Assembly (NCBI RefSeq): GCF_018449575.1
Contig: NZ_JAAVUT010000002.1
Span: forward strand, 434,001-498,000
Length of the DNA: 64,000 nucleotides
Source: Sodalis sp. dw_96
GTDB taxonomy: Bacteria; Pseudomonadota; Gammaproteobacteria; Enterobacterales; Enterobacteriaceae
Reading direction: 5' to 3'
Shown: positions 17,672 through 26,697 of the stretch, piece by piece
How positions within the stretch are numbered: position 1 is the stretch's first letter
How the letters are laid out: each line of letters starts with the position of its first letter
Notes under the pieces: generated by a model
What the model was told of the DNA's origin: nothing
Databases searched by the model: none
The model's input: only the letters and a program-made list of their open reading frames with translations
Made by a program: the position numbers and the translations under genes

Positions 17672-18440
17672 GGACATTTTCCCCAAAGGCATCCGAATCG
17701 GTAAACAGCGTACAGGCGCCATGGGTACGCAAAATAGTGGCCGGACAGACGGTGGAAACCGGTTGCCGCAGCATGGCCGTTATTGCCGCCCGCTTTTGCG
17801 TCCCGGGCACCATGCAAAACAGCCGCCCGGCCGCCATCAACGCGGGGATAGTCAAGGTCACGGCGTGGGTGGGCACCGCGTCCAGGGTGGTAAAGCACCC
17901 ATCGTTCACCTGCTGTTGGCGGCACACCGGATCCAGCGCCACCGTTTTCATCACGGCGGGATCCTGGAAATCCGCCACCGGCGGATCGTTGAACGCCAGG
18001 TGACCGTTTTCCCCAATGCCCAGGCAAACCATATCAATGGGCGCCTGGCGGATAAGAGCAGAGTAATGGCGGCAGATCCGTTCCGCATCCTGCCAGGCCG
18101 GGATCAGATGCACCGTGCCAGGATGCACTCTTTCGAACAGATGCTGATTAAGATAGTGGCTGAAACGCTGATCCGATTCCGGCGGCAGGCCGATGTATTC
18201 GTCCATATGAAACGCCGTCACCCGAGACCAGTCGATTCCCTCAGCCATCGCCAGGGCCGCCAGAAATTCATTCTGCGACGGCGCGGCGGCGAAAATAATC
18301 CGTACGTTCTCCTGCTTGCCAAGGCATTGGCGAAGATAATCGGCCGCGGCCGCGGCGGAATACTCGCCAAGGGCAAGCCGGTCGGCAAACACCTCGACGG
18401 CAAGCTGTTCACAGCGGCGTGTCAGCAGTGGCAATGACAT
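17664..18440 (-). CDS. Glucosamine-6-phosphate deaminase-like protein (NagB/6PGL fold)
   Basis: 258 residues from MSLPLLTRRCEQLAVEVFAD, with AAGGAGT before the ATG. AFHMDEYIGLPPESDQRFSH and CLGIGENGHLAFNDPP are diagnostic of glucosamine-6-phosphate isomerase/deaminase; the latter holds the catalytic region. The N-terminal phosphate loop reads IIFAAAPSQNEFLAAL instead of the LGLATGSTP of enteric NagB, so it belongs to a divergent group. Its probable role is GlcN6P to fructose-6-phosphate plus ammonia, given nagA next to it. It sits between the symporter (23 bp) and nagA (8-bp overlap). Confidence 0.87.
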   Translation of the reverse strand: MSLPLLTRRCEQLAVEVFADRLALGEYSAAAAADYLRQCLGKQENVRIIFAAAPSQNEFLAALAMAEGIDWSRVTAFHMDEYIGLPPESDQRFSHYLNQHLFERVHPGTVHLIPAWQDAERICRHYSALIRQAPIDMVCLGIGENGHLAFNDPPVADFQDPAVMKTVALDPVCRQQQVNDGCFTTLDAVPTHAVTLTIPALMAAGRLFCMVPGTQKRAAITAMLRQPVSTVCPATILRTHGACTLFTDSDAFGENVHG

Positions 18441-18465
18441 ATAAAACTCCTTTGGATAAAGCTGT

Positions 18466-19980
18466 TTACGACTTGCGCAGGGCAACGGCGGGACGACCGG
18501 CGGATACCGCCGCCTGATCCTGGTTCAGCGCGGCCAACAGGCTATCAACCTGCGGGCTGACCGGGCTTCGCCGGAACACGCCGGCCAGCACATAGACAAT
18601 CAACGAAGAGATGACGGGGATGGCGACGATTTGCGTTGTGCTCATGCCCGGTATGGCGAACTTCACCCCGAAGAATGCCACGATACCCACCCCCCAGGAT
18701 CCGATGGCGGCCAGGGGCCCGCATTTTCTGAACCAAGGCAATAGTCCCAGCAGCATGGGGATTGAGATCGGGCCCACCAGCCCGCCGAACCAGACGATCA
18801 GCAGGGTAAGCACGCCGCCGAACCGGCCGGCATTCACCGCAATCAGCAGCGTGGTGACGATAAACGCCACTACCGTCACCCGAGCCACCACCAGCGAGGA
18901 CTGGCCGTTGCCGAAACGGCGGGGAAACAGCACCGGCAGGATATCCCGCGTGACCACGGCGGTAATGGCATTGGAGTCGGAAGAGGTCATTGACAGGGTA
19001 TGGGCAAACATGGCCACCAGCACCAGGCCGATCAGGCCGTTGGGCAACAGGTGCATTGCCATGACCGAATAAGACTGTGACGGATCGGCGATACCGGGAA
19101 AAAGCACCGGCGCGGCCCACATGGGATAAAACAGCACCAGCGGCCACAACAGATACAACACCGCCGACAGCAGCGCGGCTTTATGGGCATCCCTGCCGCG
19201 GGGCGAGGCGATAAACCGCTGCGCCAGGTTCCAGGTGCCCCCGTTGTAGCTGAGGGTATAGATCACGAAATAGGCCAGCATAAATCCCAGGGTATAGGGC
19301 TCGCGGATAATCTGAGTGTGGGCCGGCGGCAACCGGTCCCACACGGTGAGCAATCCGTGCAAGCCCCCCAAATGGGCCGCCACCGCCGCCACCATGACAA
19401 TGGCCGCGATAAATTGCACCACGAACTGGCCGAAGTCGTTGCAGGCATCGGCCCACAGACCGCCCATCACGGTGTAAAACAGGCACAATACGCCGGAGAT
19501 AGCGATGCCATAGACGGTATCCAGGCCGGTGAAGACATTGATGATAATGGCGATGGCCGCCCACTTGGCGCCGACGTCGAAGGTTTTCAGCAACACGCCG
19601 CTCCAGGCCAGCAGCTGTTGCGTCGGGACGTTATAGCGGGTGGCGAGATACTCCATGGGCGATTCAATATGCATATGGATGCGCAGCCGCGCCCAGCGCG
19701 GCGCAAAGATAAACGACCCGAGAAATACCGCAATGGAAATAGGCAGCGCCCACCAGAAGTAAATCGTGATGCCGTAACTGTAAGCCACCCCGGCGTACGC
19801 AACGAACACCGCCGCGCTATAACCCGACATATGATGGGAAATGCCCGACAGCCACCAGGGCATGTTGCCGCCGGCGGCAAAAAAATCCTTGGTGCTGCCC
19901 ACCTTGCGCATCGCCCACAGGGTAATGATCACAATCATCAAGGCGTAGAGCGCCATGACCACATAGTCTATCCCGTTCAT
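18466..19980 (-). CDS. Sodium/solute symporter (SSS family), probable amino-sugar uptake
   Basis: 504 residues with about 13 membrane helices. SSS hallmarks include DFFAAGGNMPWWLSGISHHM near residue 33 and the later TSSDSNAITAVVTRDI. First gene of a leftward operon with NagB-like, NagA and ROK genes, so its substrate is most likely an amino sugar or N-acetylated sugar. Because SSS transport does not phosphorylate its cargo and no kinase gene is present, a kinase must be encoded elsewhere, or the substrate arrives already phosphorylated by another route. Confidence 0.9.
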   Translation of the reverse strand: MNGIDYVVMALYALMIVIITLWAMRKVGSTKDFFAAGGNMPWWLSGISHHMSGYSAAVFVAYAGVAYSYGITIYFWWALPISIAVFLGSFIFAPRWARLRIHMHIESPMEYLATRYNVPTQQLLAWSGVLLKTFDVGAKWAAIAIIINVFTGLDTVYGIAISGVLCLFYTVMGGLWADACNDFGQFVVQFIAAIVMVAAVAAHLGGLHGLLTVWDRLPPAHTQIIREPYTLGFMLAYFVIYTLSYNGGTWNLAQRFIASPRGRDAHKAALLSAVLYLLWPLVLFYPMWAAPVLFPGIADPSQSYSVMAMHLLPNGLIGLVLVAMFAHTLSMTSSDSNAITAVVTRDILPVLFPRRFGNGQSSLVVARVTVVAFIVTTLLIAVNAGRFGGVLTLLIVWFGGLVGPISIPMLLGLLPWFRKCGPLAAIGSWGVGIVAFFGVKFAIPGMSTTQIVAIPVISSLIVYVLAGVFRRSPVSPQVDSLLAALNQDQAAVSAGRPAVALRKS

Positions 19981-20055
19981 TTTACGCTCCGGTAGTTAAT
20001 TCAGATTTTCGCCGCCCGGTGAGGGTGGCCTGTCTGCGCCTGGCATCCTCATATA

Positions 20056-20131
20056 TCCTAAATTAGGACTAATTGTCTAAAATTGAGATTTATAACTGCT
20101 AATGTAGTGACAAATTAGTCCTATATAGGGA
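20056..20131. promoter_or_regulatory. Paired dyad operator upstream of the amino-sugar operon
   Basis: GGACTAATTGTC (20066-20077) and GACAAATTAGTCC (20109-20121) are inverted copies 31 bp apart. Each overlaps a shorter palindrome outward: TCCTAAATTAGGA (20056-20068) and TCCTATATAGGGA (20119-20131). They lie about 75-150 bp upstream of the symporter start. The arrangement fits two sites for a dimeric ROK repressor able to loop the DNA; the binding protein is inferred from gene context. Confidence 0.55.
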
Positions 20132-20380
20132 TTAATTAAACCTAACATGACGCCAAAGTCATGTACGAGAGTTATATCACAGTTAACGGGTCAGGCACCG
20201 GACGGGCCATAGGGCTTTTTTATGACCCGGTTTGGAGGGATGTTATTAACGTCCGGAAGGCTCTAAAGTGATCGTCATAACGTCTCATTCATCCTGGTTA
20301 AAGTCATCATTCCCTCCCTATACCCACTGTCGTTATATATCCGTGGATGCCGCCGCCCGTGTTCATCAACGCCAAGGCAC

Positions 20381-20626
20381 TCAAGCGTCGCCCCTCTGGT
20401 CGGCGAAATCCGCCAGCCGGGCTTCATTGATGCCCGCATATTCGCCGCAATACACGTTTCCATAGGTGATGCAGACTTCCCGTCGACTGATGATCCGGTC
20501 ACGCAAATGCCAGTCTGACGTCGGCGTCATATCAAGAACCACTAGCCATTGGCGGGCGGCGCGGCGCCATCGGTACAGGCTTTCCAATTTCTCCGCCAGG
20601 GCAATTTCTTTCTCGTAGCTGGTCAT
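20381..20626 (-). CDS. PerC-family transcriptional regulator-like protein
   Basis: 81 residues from MTSYEKEIALAEKLESLYRW. The A..LE..YRWRRAARQWLVVLD block followed by ..RDRIISRREVCI matches the PerC-like DNA-binding family, which regulates horizontally acquired genes in enteric bacteria. GGGGAG precedes the ATG. It is alone, with no obvious partner: leftward is the operator region of the amino-sugar operon, rightward a 330-bp gap. It may be a phage or island remnant. Confidence 0.65.
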   Translation of the reverse strand: MTSYEKEIALAEKLESLYRWRRAARQWLVVLDMTPTSDWHLRDRIISRREVCITYGNVYCGEYAGINEARLADFADQRGDA

Positions 20627-20957
20627 ACTGCGTTTTCTCCCCGCTGGTATCGGCCGCATCATCAATCAGCAGCATGATCCTGTTAACATTCTTAAATGTA
20701 TTACATTACAATTAATATTGTTTGTCAATGACCAGATTGGCTGTGAGAAAATACCGGCAGAAACAGGGAGACATGGAATCTTTTAAAGAAGGAAAACTGG
20801 GATATGGGCTATTCAGTCAGAATAGGATCACATCAGCAGTCGATACCAAAACAATTTTTATTGTAAATTTGTAGACTCATTTATAATGTTTAAACGCGGG
20901 GGCTCCTTATACCCTACTGGCCTTCCTGGTTACTCATGCCCCTTCAGCGACATCAAT
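20627..20957. other. AT-rich gap, no gene found
   Basis: About 330 bp between the PerC-like gene and the SDR gene, AT-rich, containing the presumed PerC promoter. No clear terminator or frame seen. Confidence 0.4.
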
Positions 20958-21722
20958 TTATCTCCCCCCATCCACGCTCAGCACCTGGCCGGTAACCCAG
21001 TTTGCCCAGGGGGAGGCGAAAAATAGCACCGCATGGGCAATATCCTCCGGTGCGCCAAGCCGTTTTAGGGCAATGCGGTCAATAAGCTGCGACTGGCCCT
21101 CTGTTCCCATGGCCTGCCACTGCTTTTCGGTAGAGGGATTACTGCGGATAAAGCCCGGCGCAACGTTATTCACGGTAATATTCCATGGGCCCAGTTCATG
21201 GGCCAGTTGGCGCGTCAGGCCAATTTGTCCGGCTTTCGCGCCGGCATAGGCCTGTATGCCGGTGAGGCTGACATCCAGCCCCGCACGGCTGGAGATGTTG
21301 ACGATGCGGCCGAATTTTTGCTGCTTCATGGCGGGCGCGGCGGCCTGTGACATCAGAAACGCGCCGGTCAGGTTGACATCCACAATCGCCCGCCATTGCG
21401 ACAGAGTGACCTGCTCGATGGGTTGGCCTATTTGACCCGCCACGCCGCCGGCGTTATTCACCAGGGTGTCCACGGGGCCGTGTGCTTTATTCAACTGCAT
21501 AAACAGCGTCGAGACGCTGTGGCTATCGGCCACGTCCAGGGTAAAGGCATGGCAGGAGGGGCCGCACAGCCTGGCGGTCTCTTCCACCCCCTCGGACTGG
21601 ATATCGCAGGCGTAAACCGTCGCGCCCCGGTTGGCAAACGCTTGGCATATGGCGCGGCCGAATCCCTGCGCCGCGCCGGTGACCACCACGCGGCGGTGAG
21701 AAAAATCAAAATTATCAGGCAT
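20958..21722 (-). CDS. Short-chain dehydrogenase/reductase (SDR)
   Basis: 254 residues from MPDNFDFSHRRVVVTGAAQG. Classical SDR signatures: TGAAQGFGRA (cofactor loop), NNAGG, Ser in NISSRAG, and YAGAKAG with the catalytic Tyr and Lys. NAD(P)-dependent oxidoreductase, cytoplasmic, substrate unknown. The start overlaps the last codons of the ketopantoate-reductase-like gene by 8 bp, so the two are translationally coupled, and with the creatininase-like and GntR genes they form a leftward unit. Confidence 0.9.
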   Translation of the reverse strand: MPDNFDFSHRRVVVTGAAQGFGRAICQAFANRGATVYACDIQSEGVEETARLCGPSCHAFTLDVADSHSVSTLFMQLNKAHGPVDTLVNNAGGVAGQIGQPIEQVTLSQWRAIVDVNLTGAFLMSQAAAPAMKQQKFGRIVNISSRAGLDVSLTGIQAYAGAKAGQIGLTRQLAHELGPWNITVNNVAPGFIRSNPSTEKQWQAMGTEGQSQLIDRIALKRLGAPEDIAHAVLFFASPWANWVTGQVLSVDGGR

Positions 21723-22788
21723 CAGAATTCTTCCCAAGCAGTGCAAGCGTAGACAGGGCCTGCGGCAACTCGCCTTTTTCTAAACGATGGATAAGCTCCA
21801 CCAGTCGATTGGTCAACGGCATCGAAATGCCGCAACCGGCGCCAATAGGAATAACCGGCGCGATTTGCGCATCCACTTCCGTTTGCCGTTTACGTACGGC
21901 CAGATCGCGCCAGATTCCAGAATGGGATTTCGCCGAGCGGCGATTATGCGCCACCATGTCGTCAAAGGATTTTGCCGTTTGACCGGGGGTCGCGTCAGGC
22001 AAAAACGCCAGCGGATCAAAACCGTCGAAGGGCAACAGGGCTATGCCTTTGGCAGCGGCCACGGCGCCGATTTCCCGCGCCAGCCCGGTGAGGACCGGAC
22101 GGTATTCCGTCATGGCCAACACATCGGCAATACTGTCGTTGGTGAGCGCCGTGGCGAACAGCAACGCGCCGTAAATGATTTTCGACCAGAGATACCCCCA
22201 GATATTCGCGGTGAGAATGGCATCGGGTTCAAATTTTTGCAGCAGCTGGAATAACGCGTCCGTCCGCTGGCGCGTCACGCCGTCCAGTTCTCCGATCACC
22301 ACCGCTCCGCGACCGCCGAGGTGTATAACCCCGGGTTCAAGAAAATCCGCGCCAAAATTGAGAAAGGCGCCGACGGTCCGCTGTTCACCGATAAATTCGG
22401 CTATTACCGTCTCATTAAGGCCGTTTTGCAAAGAAACCACATAGCCTTCGGGAGTCAATAAAGGAGTCATCGTTTCCATGGCGCCGCGCGTATGATGGGA
22501 TTTTACCGCCAGCAAAACCGCACCCAGCTTGCCGGCAAATTGCCCCACCATCTCTTCGGGCAAAAATGCCGGTGCACGCACGCATCGCTCCCCCAACGGT
22601 CCCGTAATGCGAAGCCCGTCGCGATTGATCGCCGCAACATGCTCTGCAACGTTATCGACAAAAATCACCTGTTCGCCGGCGTTGATGAAGGCTGCGCCGA
22701 TCGCGCCGCCAATGGCGCCGGCGCCCCATATCACCCAGGGAGCCCGTTGATGTTCATTTACCGGAAGCGTAGAAAGCGATGCGGACAT
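21715..22788 (-). CDS. Ketopantoate reductase-like (PanE/ApbA family) dehydrogenase
   Basis: 357 residues. N-terminal Rossmann domain with VIWGAGAIGGAIGAAF, then SLQNGLNE and a C-terminal ApbA domain. The segment YLWSKIIYGALLFATALTND holds the expected catalytic Lys, but the Asn residues of authentic PanE are not preserved, so it probably acts on another 2-oxo acid. GGCAGGAGATC gives a ribosome site. It follows the creatininase-like gene by about 155 bp and is coupled to the SDR gene. Confidence 0.85.
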   Translation of the reverse strand: MSASLSTLPVNEHQRAPWVIWGAGAIGGAIGAAFINAGEQVIFVDNVAEHVAAINRDGLRITGPLGERCVRAPAFLPEEMVGQFAGKLGAVLLAVKSHHTRGAMETMTPLLTPEGYVVSLQNGLNETVIAEFIGEQRTVGAFLNFGADFLEPGVIHLGGRGAVVIGELDGVTRQRTDALFQLLQKFEPDAILTANIWGYLWSKIIYGALLFATALTNDSIADVLAMTEYRPVLTGLAREIGAVAAAKGIALLPFDGFDPLAFLPDATPGQTAKSFDDMVAHNRRSAKSHSGIWRDLAVRKRQTEVDAQIAPVIPIGAGCGISMPLTNRLVELIHRLEKGELPQALSTLALLGKNSDA

Positions 22789-22942
22789 GCTGAAGATCTC
22801 CTGCCATGAAAAGTATGTGATCGCGTTGACAATGTGTCTGGTCGGATCACGCCTGAAGGTATTGTTTCATCTACGCCCCCTGCGCGGAGGGCACATCCGC
22901 TCTCGCCTTACCAACACCGGGCTGGTTTGTCGGAAACCTGAT

Positions 22943-23638
22943 TTACAGTGATTCAATAATCTGGCGCAGTTCATCGATGGCGGTTTGCCAGATAGCCAGC
23001 ATCTCGTCGTCCGGCCGCTGGTAATACCCGCCGTAGTTGCCGTCTACCAGATAGGCGCGCGCCTGGGTCGGATTCATCTTGCGCAATTCAACGAGATTCA
23101 CCATCGGCTTGCGGGTCTCCGGCTGTGCGACGCCCGCCAGCCGCGTCCAGGGAAAGTTTTCCATCCACGAGGCGTGGGACGCCACGGGATCGGTGGCCGC
23201 GACCTTCGCCCAAACCAGGGGAGCGTTCCACCAGTTATGCAGCTGTACCGTCACCTCCGGATTATTCACCATCCATTCGCTGATGATGTTCTGCGCGGGA
23301 GAGTTGCCGCCATGACCGTTCACCAGCAGAATGCGCCGGAATCCCTGCCGTTTCAGGCTGTTGAGAATGTCGTATAACAACCGGGTATAGGTTTGCATGC
23401 TCAGGCTGATGGTGCCCGGAAAATCGCTGAACGTCGGGGTCATGCCGAAGGGCAACGCGGGAAAGACGGGAATGCCGTAGGGTTCGGCGGCGTCAACGGC
23501 AATTTTCTCCGCCAGGATGGAATCCACCGACAGACTCAGAAACGCATGTTGCTCAGTGCTGCCCAAAGGCACGATGGCGCGATCGTCAGTGGTGAGATAG
23601 CTTTCCACCTGCGGCCAATTCATTTCACTAATTTTCAT
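22943..23638 (-). CDS. Creatininase-family amidohydrolase
   Basis: 231 residues from MKISEMNWPQVESYLTTDDR, with AAGGAATTCA before the ATG. Metal-binding signatures IVPLGSTEQHA (Glu and His), LLVNGHGGN, and a late Glu region. Creatininase-fold enzymes hydrolyse cyclic or linear amides, as in creatinine or coenzyme F420/mycofactocin-type maturation; the true substrate is unknown. It overlaps the GntR gene by 11 bp and is part of the unit divergent to the peptide importer, which suggests work on an imported amide or peptide. Confidence 0.85.
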   Translation of the reverse strand: MKISEMNWPQVESYLTTDDRAIVPLGSTEQHAFLSLSVDSILAEKIAVDAAEPYGIPVFPALPFGMTPTFSDFPGTISLSMQTYTRLLYDILNSLKRQGFRRILLVNGHGGNSPAQNIISEWMVNNPEVTVQLHNWWNAPLVWAKVAATDPVASHASWMENFPWTRLAGVAQPETRKPMVNLVELRKMNPTQARAYLVDGNYGGYYQRPDDEMLAIWQTAIDELRQIIESL

Positions 23639-24620
23639 TGAATTCCTTATTATCAAGTGCCTTACCGAGTTTTTGCTCTAGCAGAGGCAGGACCACCCGC
23701 TGGATATCCCCGGTATCGGGAACGTGACGATATTCAAACGCCTGCTGGCCCGGCTTAAGCCCGGCCGCGAGCTCCTCGGCGCCGGTGGCATAGACCACCG
23801 TGCCCGCCTGCTGCAACTGTGCCGCAAGCGAAGGGGAGTCCCGTTGAATCACCTGGATATTGTCCACATGCGGCGCAAACCGCTTAACCCCTTCGCTCAT
23901 CAAGGCGGTGAACTCGGGAAAGATCGACACCACCAGCACACGGGTCAGCGGATCGAGTGACGCCAGCGCCCGGCGCGTATTCTCGGAGGGGATGAGATTG
24001 ATATTCATCACCCGCAAACCCGGCAAAAGCTGGCTGACTTCTCGACGGCGATGAGCAAAGGTCAGCAGTAAATCCGCCGTCGCCACCCGCCGCCGCAGGA
24101 GCTCATCACCCTTGAGATCGGTAAGGGTCGTGGCTTCCACGGTTGCCCTATCCCCCAGTGTTTCGGCAACGCTCTGGGCATAATCACGGGCGGAAGCGAT
24201 AAAATTCCCCACCAGAAACACGCGTTTTTGACTGAATTTCCGCTGCCGGTCGTTAAATCGGCCGATAATAAGCTGCCCCAAGTCCTGGGCGGTATGCCCC
24301 ATGGCGATACCGCATTCCAGCAGTTCATCTATGCGCTGATACAGCCGGCCGCTGTCTTGCACGCTCAGGGAAAACGGCTGTTTTGCATCGGCGATAAACG
24401 TGCCGGAACCGGGTTTACTGAACACCAGCTCCGCCTCTTGCAATTCTCGATAAACCTGGGCAACCGTCATGGGCGCCACACCGGCCATTTCCGCCATCAC
24501 TCTCACGGAAGGCAGTTTCTCACCCGCTTTCAGCGCGCCGAAGGTGATTGCATATTCAATCAATCCGCGAAGCTGTACTCCCAAGGGGAGAGGGGAACTG
24601 CGATCCAGATGAAAATCCAT
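23628..24620 (-). CDS. GntR-family transcriptional regulator with a ligand-binding C-terminal domain
   Basis: 330 residues from MDFHLDRSSPLPLGVQLRGL; AAGGCAGATT precedes the ATG. N-terminal GntR winged HTH (AGEKLPSVRVMAEMAGVAPMTVAQVY), then about 230 residues resembling a periplasmic-binding or DeoR-like sensor (KRVFLVGNFIASARDYAQ). Divergent from the peptide ABC operon with a 270-bp shared promoter region, so it likely controls both units in response to the transported compound. Confidence 0.87.
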   Translation of the reverse strand: MDFHLDRSSPLPLGVQLRGLIEYAITFGALKAGEKLPSVRVMAEMAGVAPMTVAQVYRELQEAELVFSKPGSGTFIADAKQPFSLSVQDSGRLYQRIDELLECGIAMGHTAQDLGQLIIGRFNDRQRKFSQKRVFLVGNFIASARDYAQSVAETLGDRATVEATTLTDLKGDELLRRRVATADLLLTFAHRRREVSQLLPGLRVMNINLIPSENTRRALASLDPLTRVLVVSIFPEFTALMSEGVKRFAPHVDNIQVIQRDSPSLAAQLQQAGTVVYATGAEELAAGLKPGQQAFEYRHVPDTGDIQRVVLPLLEQKLGKALDNKEFNEN

Positions 24621-24792
24621 AATCTGCCTTAAGGTGTTATAGCGCACTAATACAGTAATATTGATTTTTACTGAAATGCAAGTCTGAATTACTTTGAAAA
24701 AGCTAAAGAACCGATTTGACTAGCTATATGAAAATAATATCTCGTTTTTTTCAGTCGAATTATTGACATTTTGTGACAGATAACTCAAATAT

Positions 24793-24804
24793 TGTACCAG
24801 TACA
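24793..24804. promoter_or_regulatory. Possible GntR operator in the divergent promoter region
   Basis: TGTACCAGTACA is a 12-bp dyad (TGTAC/GTACA), similar in size and style to GntR-family sites, roughly 85-100 bp upstream of the importer's binding-protein gene and about 170 bp from the GntR start. A single site; assignment is inference. Confidence 0.35.
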
Positions 24805-24890
24805 CTAGAACAGATCAGCAGCAGCATTCTATTCCGCAGCCTGACGCTGCGTAACGATCACATTTTTCGACGATCAAAAGGGGCGTGGCA

Positions 24891-26486
24891 ATGATGGCAT
24901 TACATAAAATAACCCTGATAGCATTACTGACGGCAAGCGCATTGGGCTTAACGGCCGCCCAGGCCGCCGACGCTGTTCAACGTGGCGGGACGCTGGTCTA
25001 TGGGCGCTATGCCGACAGCACGTTCCTTGAGCCGGTGTTTAATGACAGCAATAACGACATCTGGATCCTCTCCAACCTTTACGACACCCTGCTGGAGCCT
25101 ACCCGTGACGGCAAAGGCGTCGAGCCTGGCCTTGCCACCGCCTGGCAAGTCGCCGGCGACGGCAAGAGCGTCACCCTGACCCTGCGTCCCGGCACCAAAT
25201 TTTCCGACGGGTCGCCGATTACCGCACAAGACGTCAAATGGTCCCTTGAACGCGCCAGTAAACCCGGCAATGGCATTTGGCAGTTCATGGTCAGCGCAAT
25301 CGATAGCGTCACCATCAAAGATCCGCAGACCGTGGTGATCAACCTGTCCCAACCCGATCCGGCCATCCTGACCGCCCTCACCGTTTTTAATACCTCCATC
25401 ATGCCGGAGAAAGCGTTTGAGACGACGCCGGGCGCTACCGATCATGATAAAGCCACCGCCTTTGCCGAACATCCGGTGGGCTCCGGGCCGTTTATGCTGA
25501 AGGCCTGGCAACATAACTCCACCATGACGCTGGTGCGCAATCCCTACTACTGGCGTAAAGGCGAGGATGGTAAAGCGCTGCCTTACCTTGACAGCATCAC
25601 CTTTGAAATCGTGCCTGACGATGCCACCCGGATCCTGAAGCTGCAATCCGGCGAACTGGACGGCGCCGAGTTTATCCCCTACTCCCGCGTCAATGAATTA
25701 AAGGGCCAGTCGTCGCTGAATATGATGCTGTACCCCTCAACCCGCGTGGAATATGCCAGTATGAACGTTCGCCCGCAAATCGACGGCAAACCCAACCCCT
25801 TGGCACAACCCAAGGTACGTGAGGCGCTGAATTATGCCACCGACAAAGAGGGCGTAATCCAGTTGGTGACCTACGGCATCGGCAAACCGATGACCTCCTT
25901 TATGTCCACCTCAACGCCGCTGAACTCCGGCACCGCGCCGCTCTATCCGGTGGACGTGGCGAAAGCCAAGGCCCTGATGAAGGAAGCGGGCTATCCGTCG
26001 GGCTTCAGCACCAGCCTGATGATCCTGGCCGGCAACGAAGACGACATCAGTATCGCCACCGCGCTACAGCAGATGTGGTCGCAAATCGGCGTGACGGTCA
26101 CCATCAGCCAGGTGGACAACGCCACCCGTACCGAACGCTACCGCAAAGGGGATTTCAACATGCGCCTGTCGCCCTGGACCGACGACATTGCCGATCCGAA
26201 CGAAATCGCCTCCTACTTTGCCTACTCGAAAAATATCGATGCGCTGCATTCCGGCTGGAAGAACGATACCGTCGACCAGCTGTTTGAAGCCTCGCAAAAA
26301 GAGATGGATCCGGTTAAACGCGCGGCGGATTACAAGCAGATTCAGGATATCTACAACAGCACCGGACCCACCGTTCCGCTGTATGAAAGTTCCTACCCGG
26401 TGGCGTTGAAAAAGAGCGTGCATGATTTTGTGCAGATCCCATTGGGTAACAATATCTTTACCGCGACCTGGCTGAGCAAGAAGTAA
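24891..26486 (+). CDS. Peptide ABC transporter, periplasmic binding protein (SBP family 5)
   Basis: 531 residues. Signal peptide MMALHKITLIALLTASALG, with likely cleavage after AAQA. Family 5 features: RGGTLVYG near the N-terminus, ILSNLYDTLLEP, ATAWQVAGDGKSVTLTLRPG, and the long DppA/OppA-like body with EHPVGSGPF. It captures peptides in the periplasm and delivers them to the permeases encoded downstream. ATG 24891 is chosen over GTG 24885 because AAGGGGC sits at the right spacing. A palindromic repeat separates it from the permease genes. Confidence 0.92.
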   Translation: MMALHKITLIALLTASALGLTAAQAADAVQRGGTLVYGRYADSTFLEPVFNDSNNDIWILSNLYDTLLEPTRDGKGVEPGLATAWQVAGDGKSVTLTLRPGTKFSDGSPITAQDVKWSLERASKPGNGIWQFMVSAIDSVTIKDPQTVVINLSQPDPAILTALTVFNTSIMPEKAFETTPGATDHDKATAFAEHPVGSGPFMLKAWQHNSTMTLVRNPYYWRKGEDGKALPYLDSITFEIVPDDATRILKLQSGELDGAEFIPYSRVNELKGQSSLNMMLYPSTRVEYASMNVRPQIDGKPNPLAQPKVREALNYATDKEGVIQLVTYGIGKPMTSFMSTSTPLNSGTAPLYPVDVAKAKALMKEAGYPSGFSTSLMILAGNEDDISIATALQQMWSQIGVTVTISQVDNATRTERYRKGDFNMRLSPWTDDIADPNEIASYFAYSKNIDALHSGWKNDTVDQLFEASQKEMDPVKRAADYKQIQDIYNSTGPTVPLYESSYPVALKKSVHDFVQIPLGNNIFTATWLSKK

Positions 26487-26519
26487 CCCTTGGTATCGTA
26501 TAGAGCCGATAGAGTGCTA

Positions 26520-26678
26520 GCCAACACAGCTGCAACTTGAAAGACGAAGGGTATAACCCAAGAGCTTTCACATTGCAGCAAGGCGGCAAGCCCGTGAGTC
26601 CCCAGGAGCTTAGATAGCTAAGTGACTGGGGTGAGCGGGCGCAGCCAACACAGCTGCGGCGTGAAAGACGAAGGGTAT
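26520..26678. repeat. Enterobacterial intergenic palindromic repeat element
   Basis: Two direct copies of GCCAACACAGCTGC...GACGAAGGGTAT (26520-26554 and 26644-26678) flank a long imperfect hairpin whose arms begin GCCCGTGAGTCCCCAG and end CTGGGGTGAGCGGGC. This layout resembles the palindromic intergenic repeats found in many copies in Serratia, Pectobacterium and relatives. It lies between the binding-protein gene and the first permease gene, where it may stabilise the upstream mRNA or lower downstream expression. Confidence 0.75.
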
Positions 26679-26697
26679 CGCGACATTGGGGGGCCGG

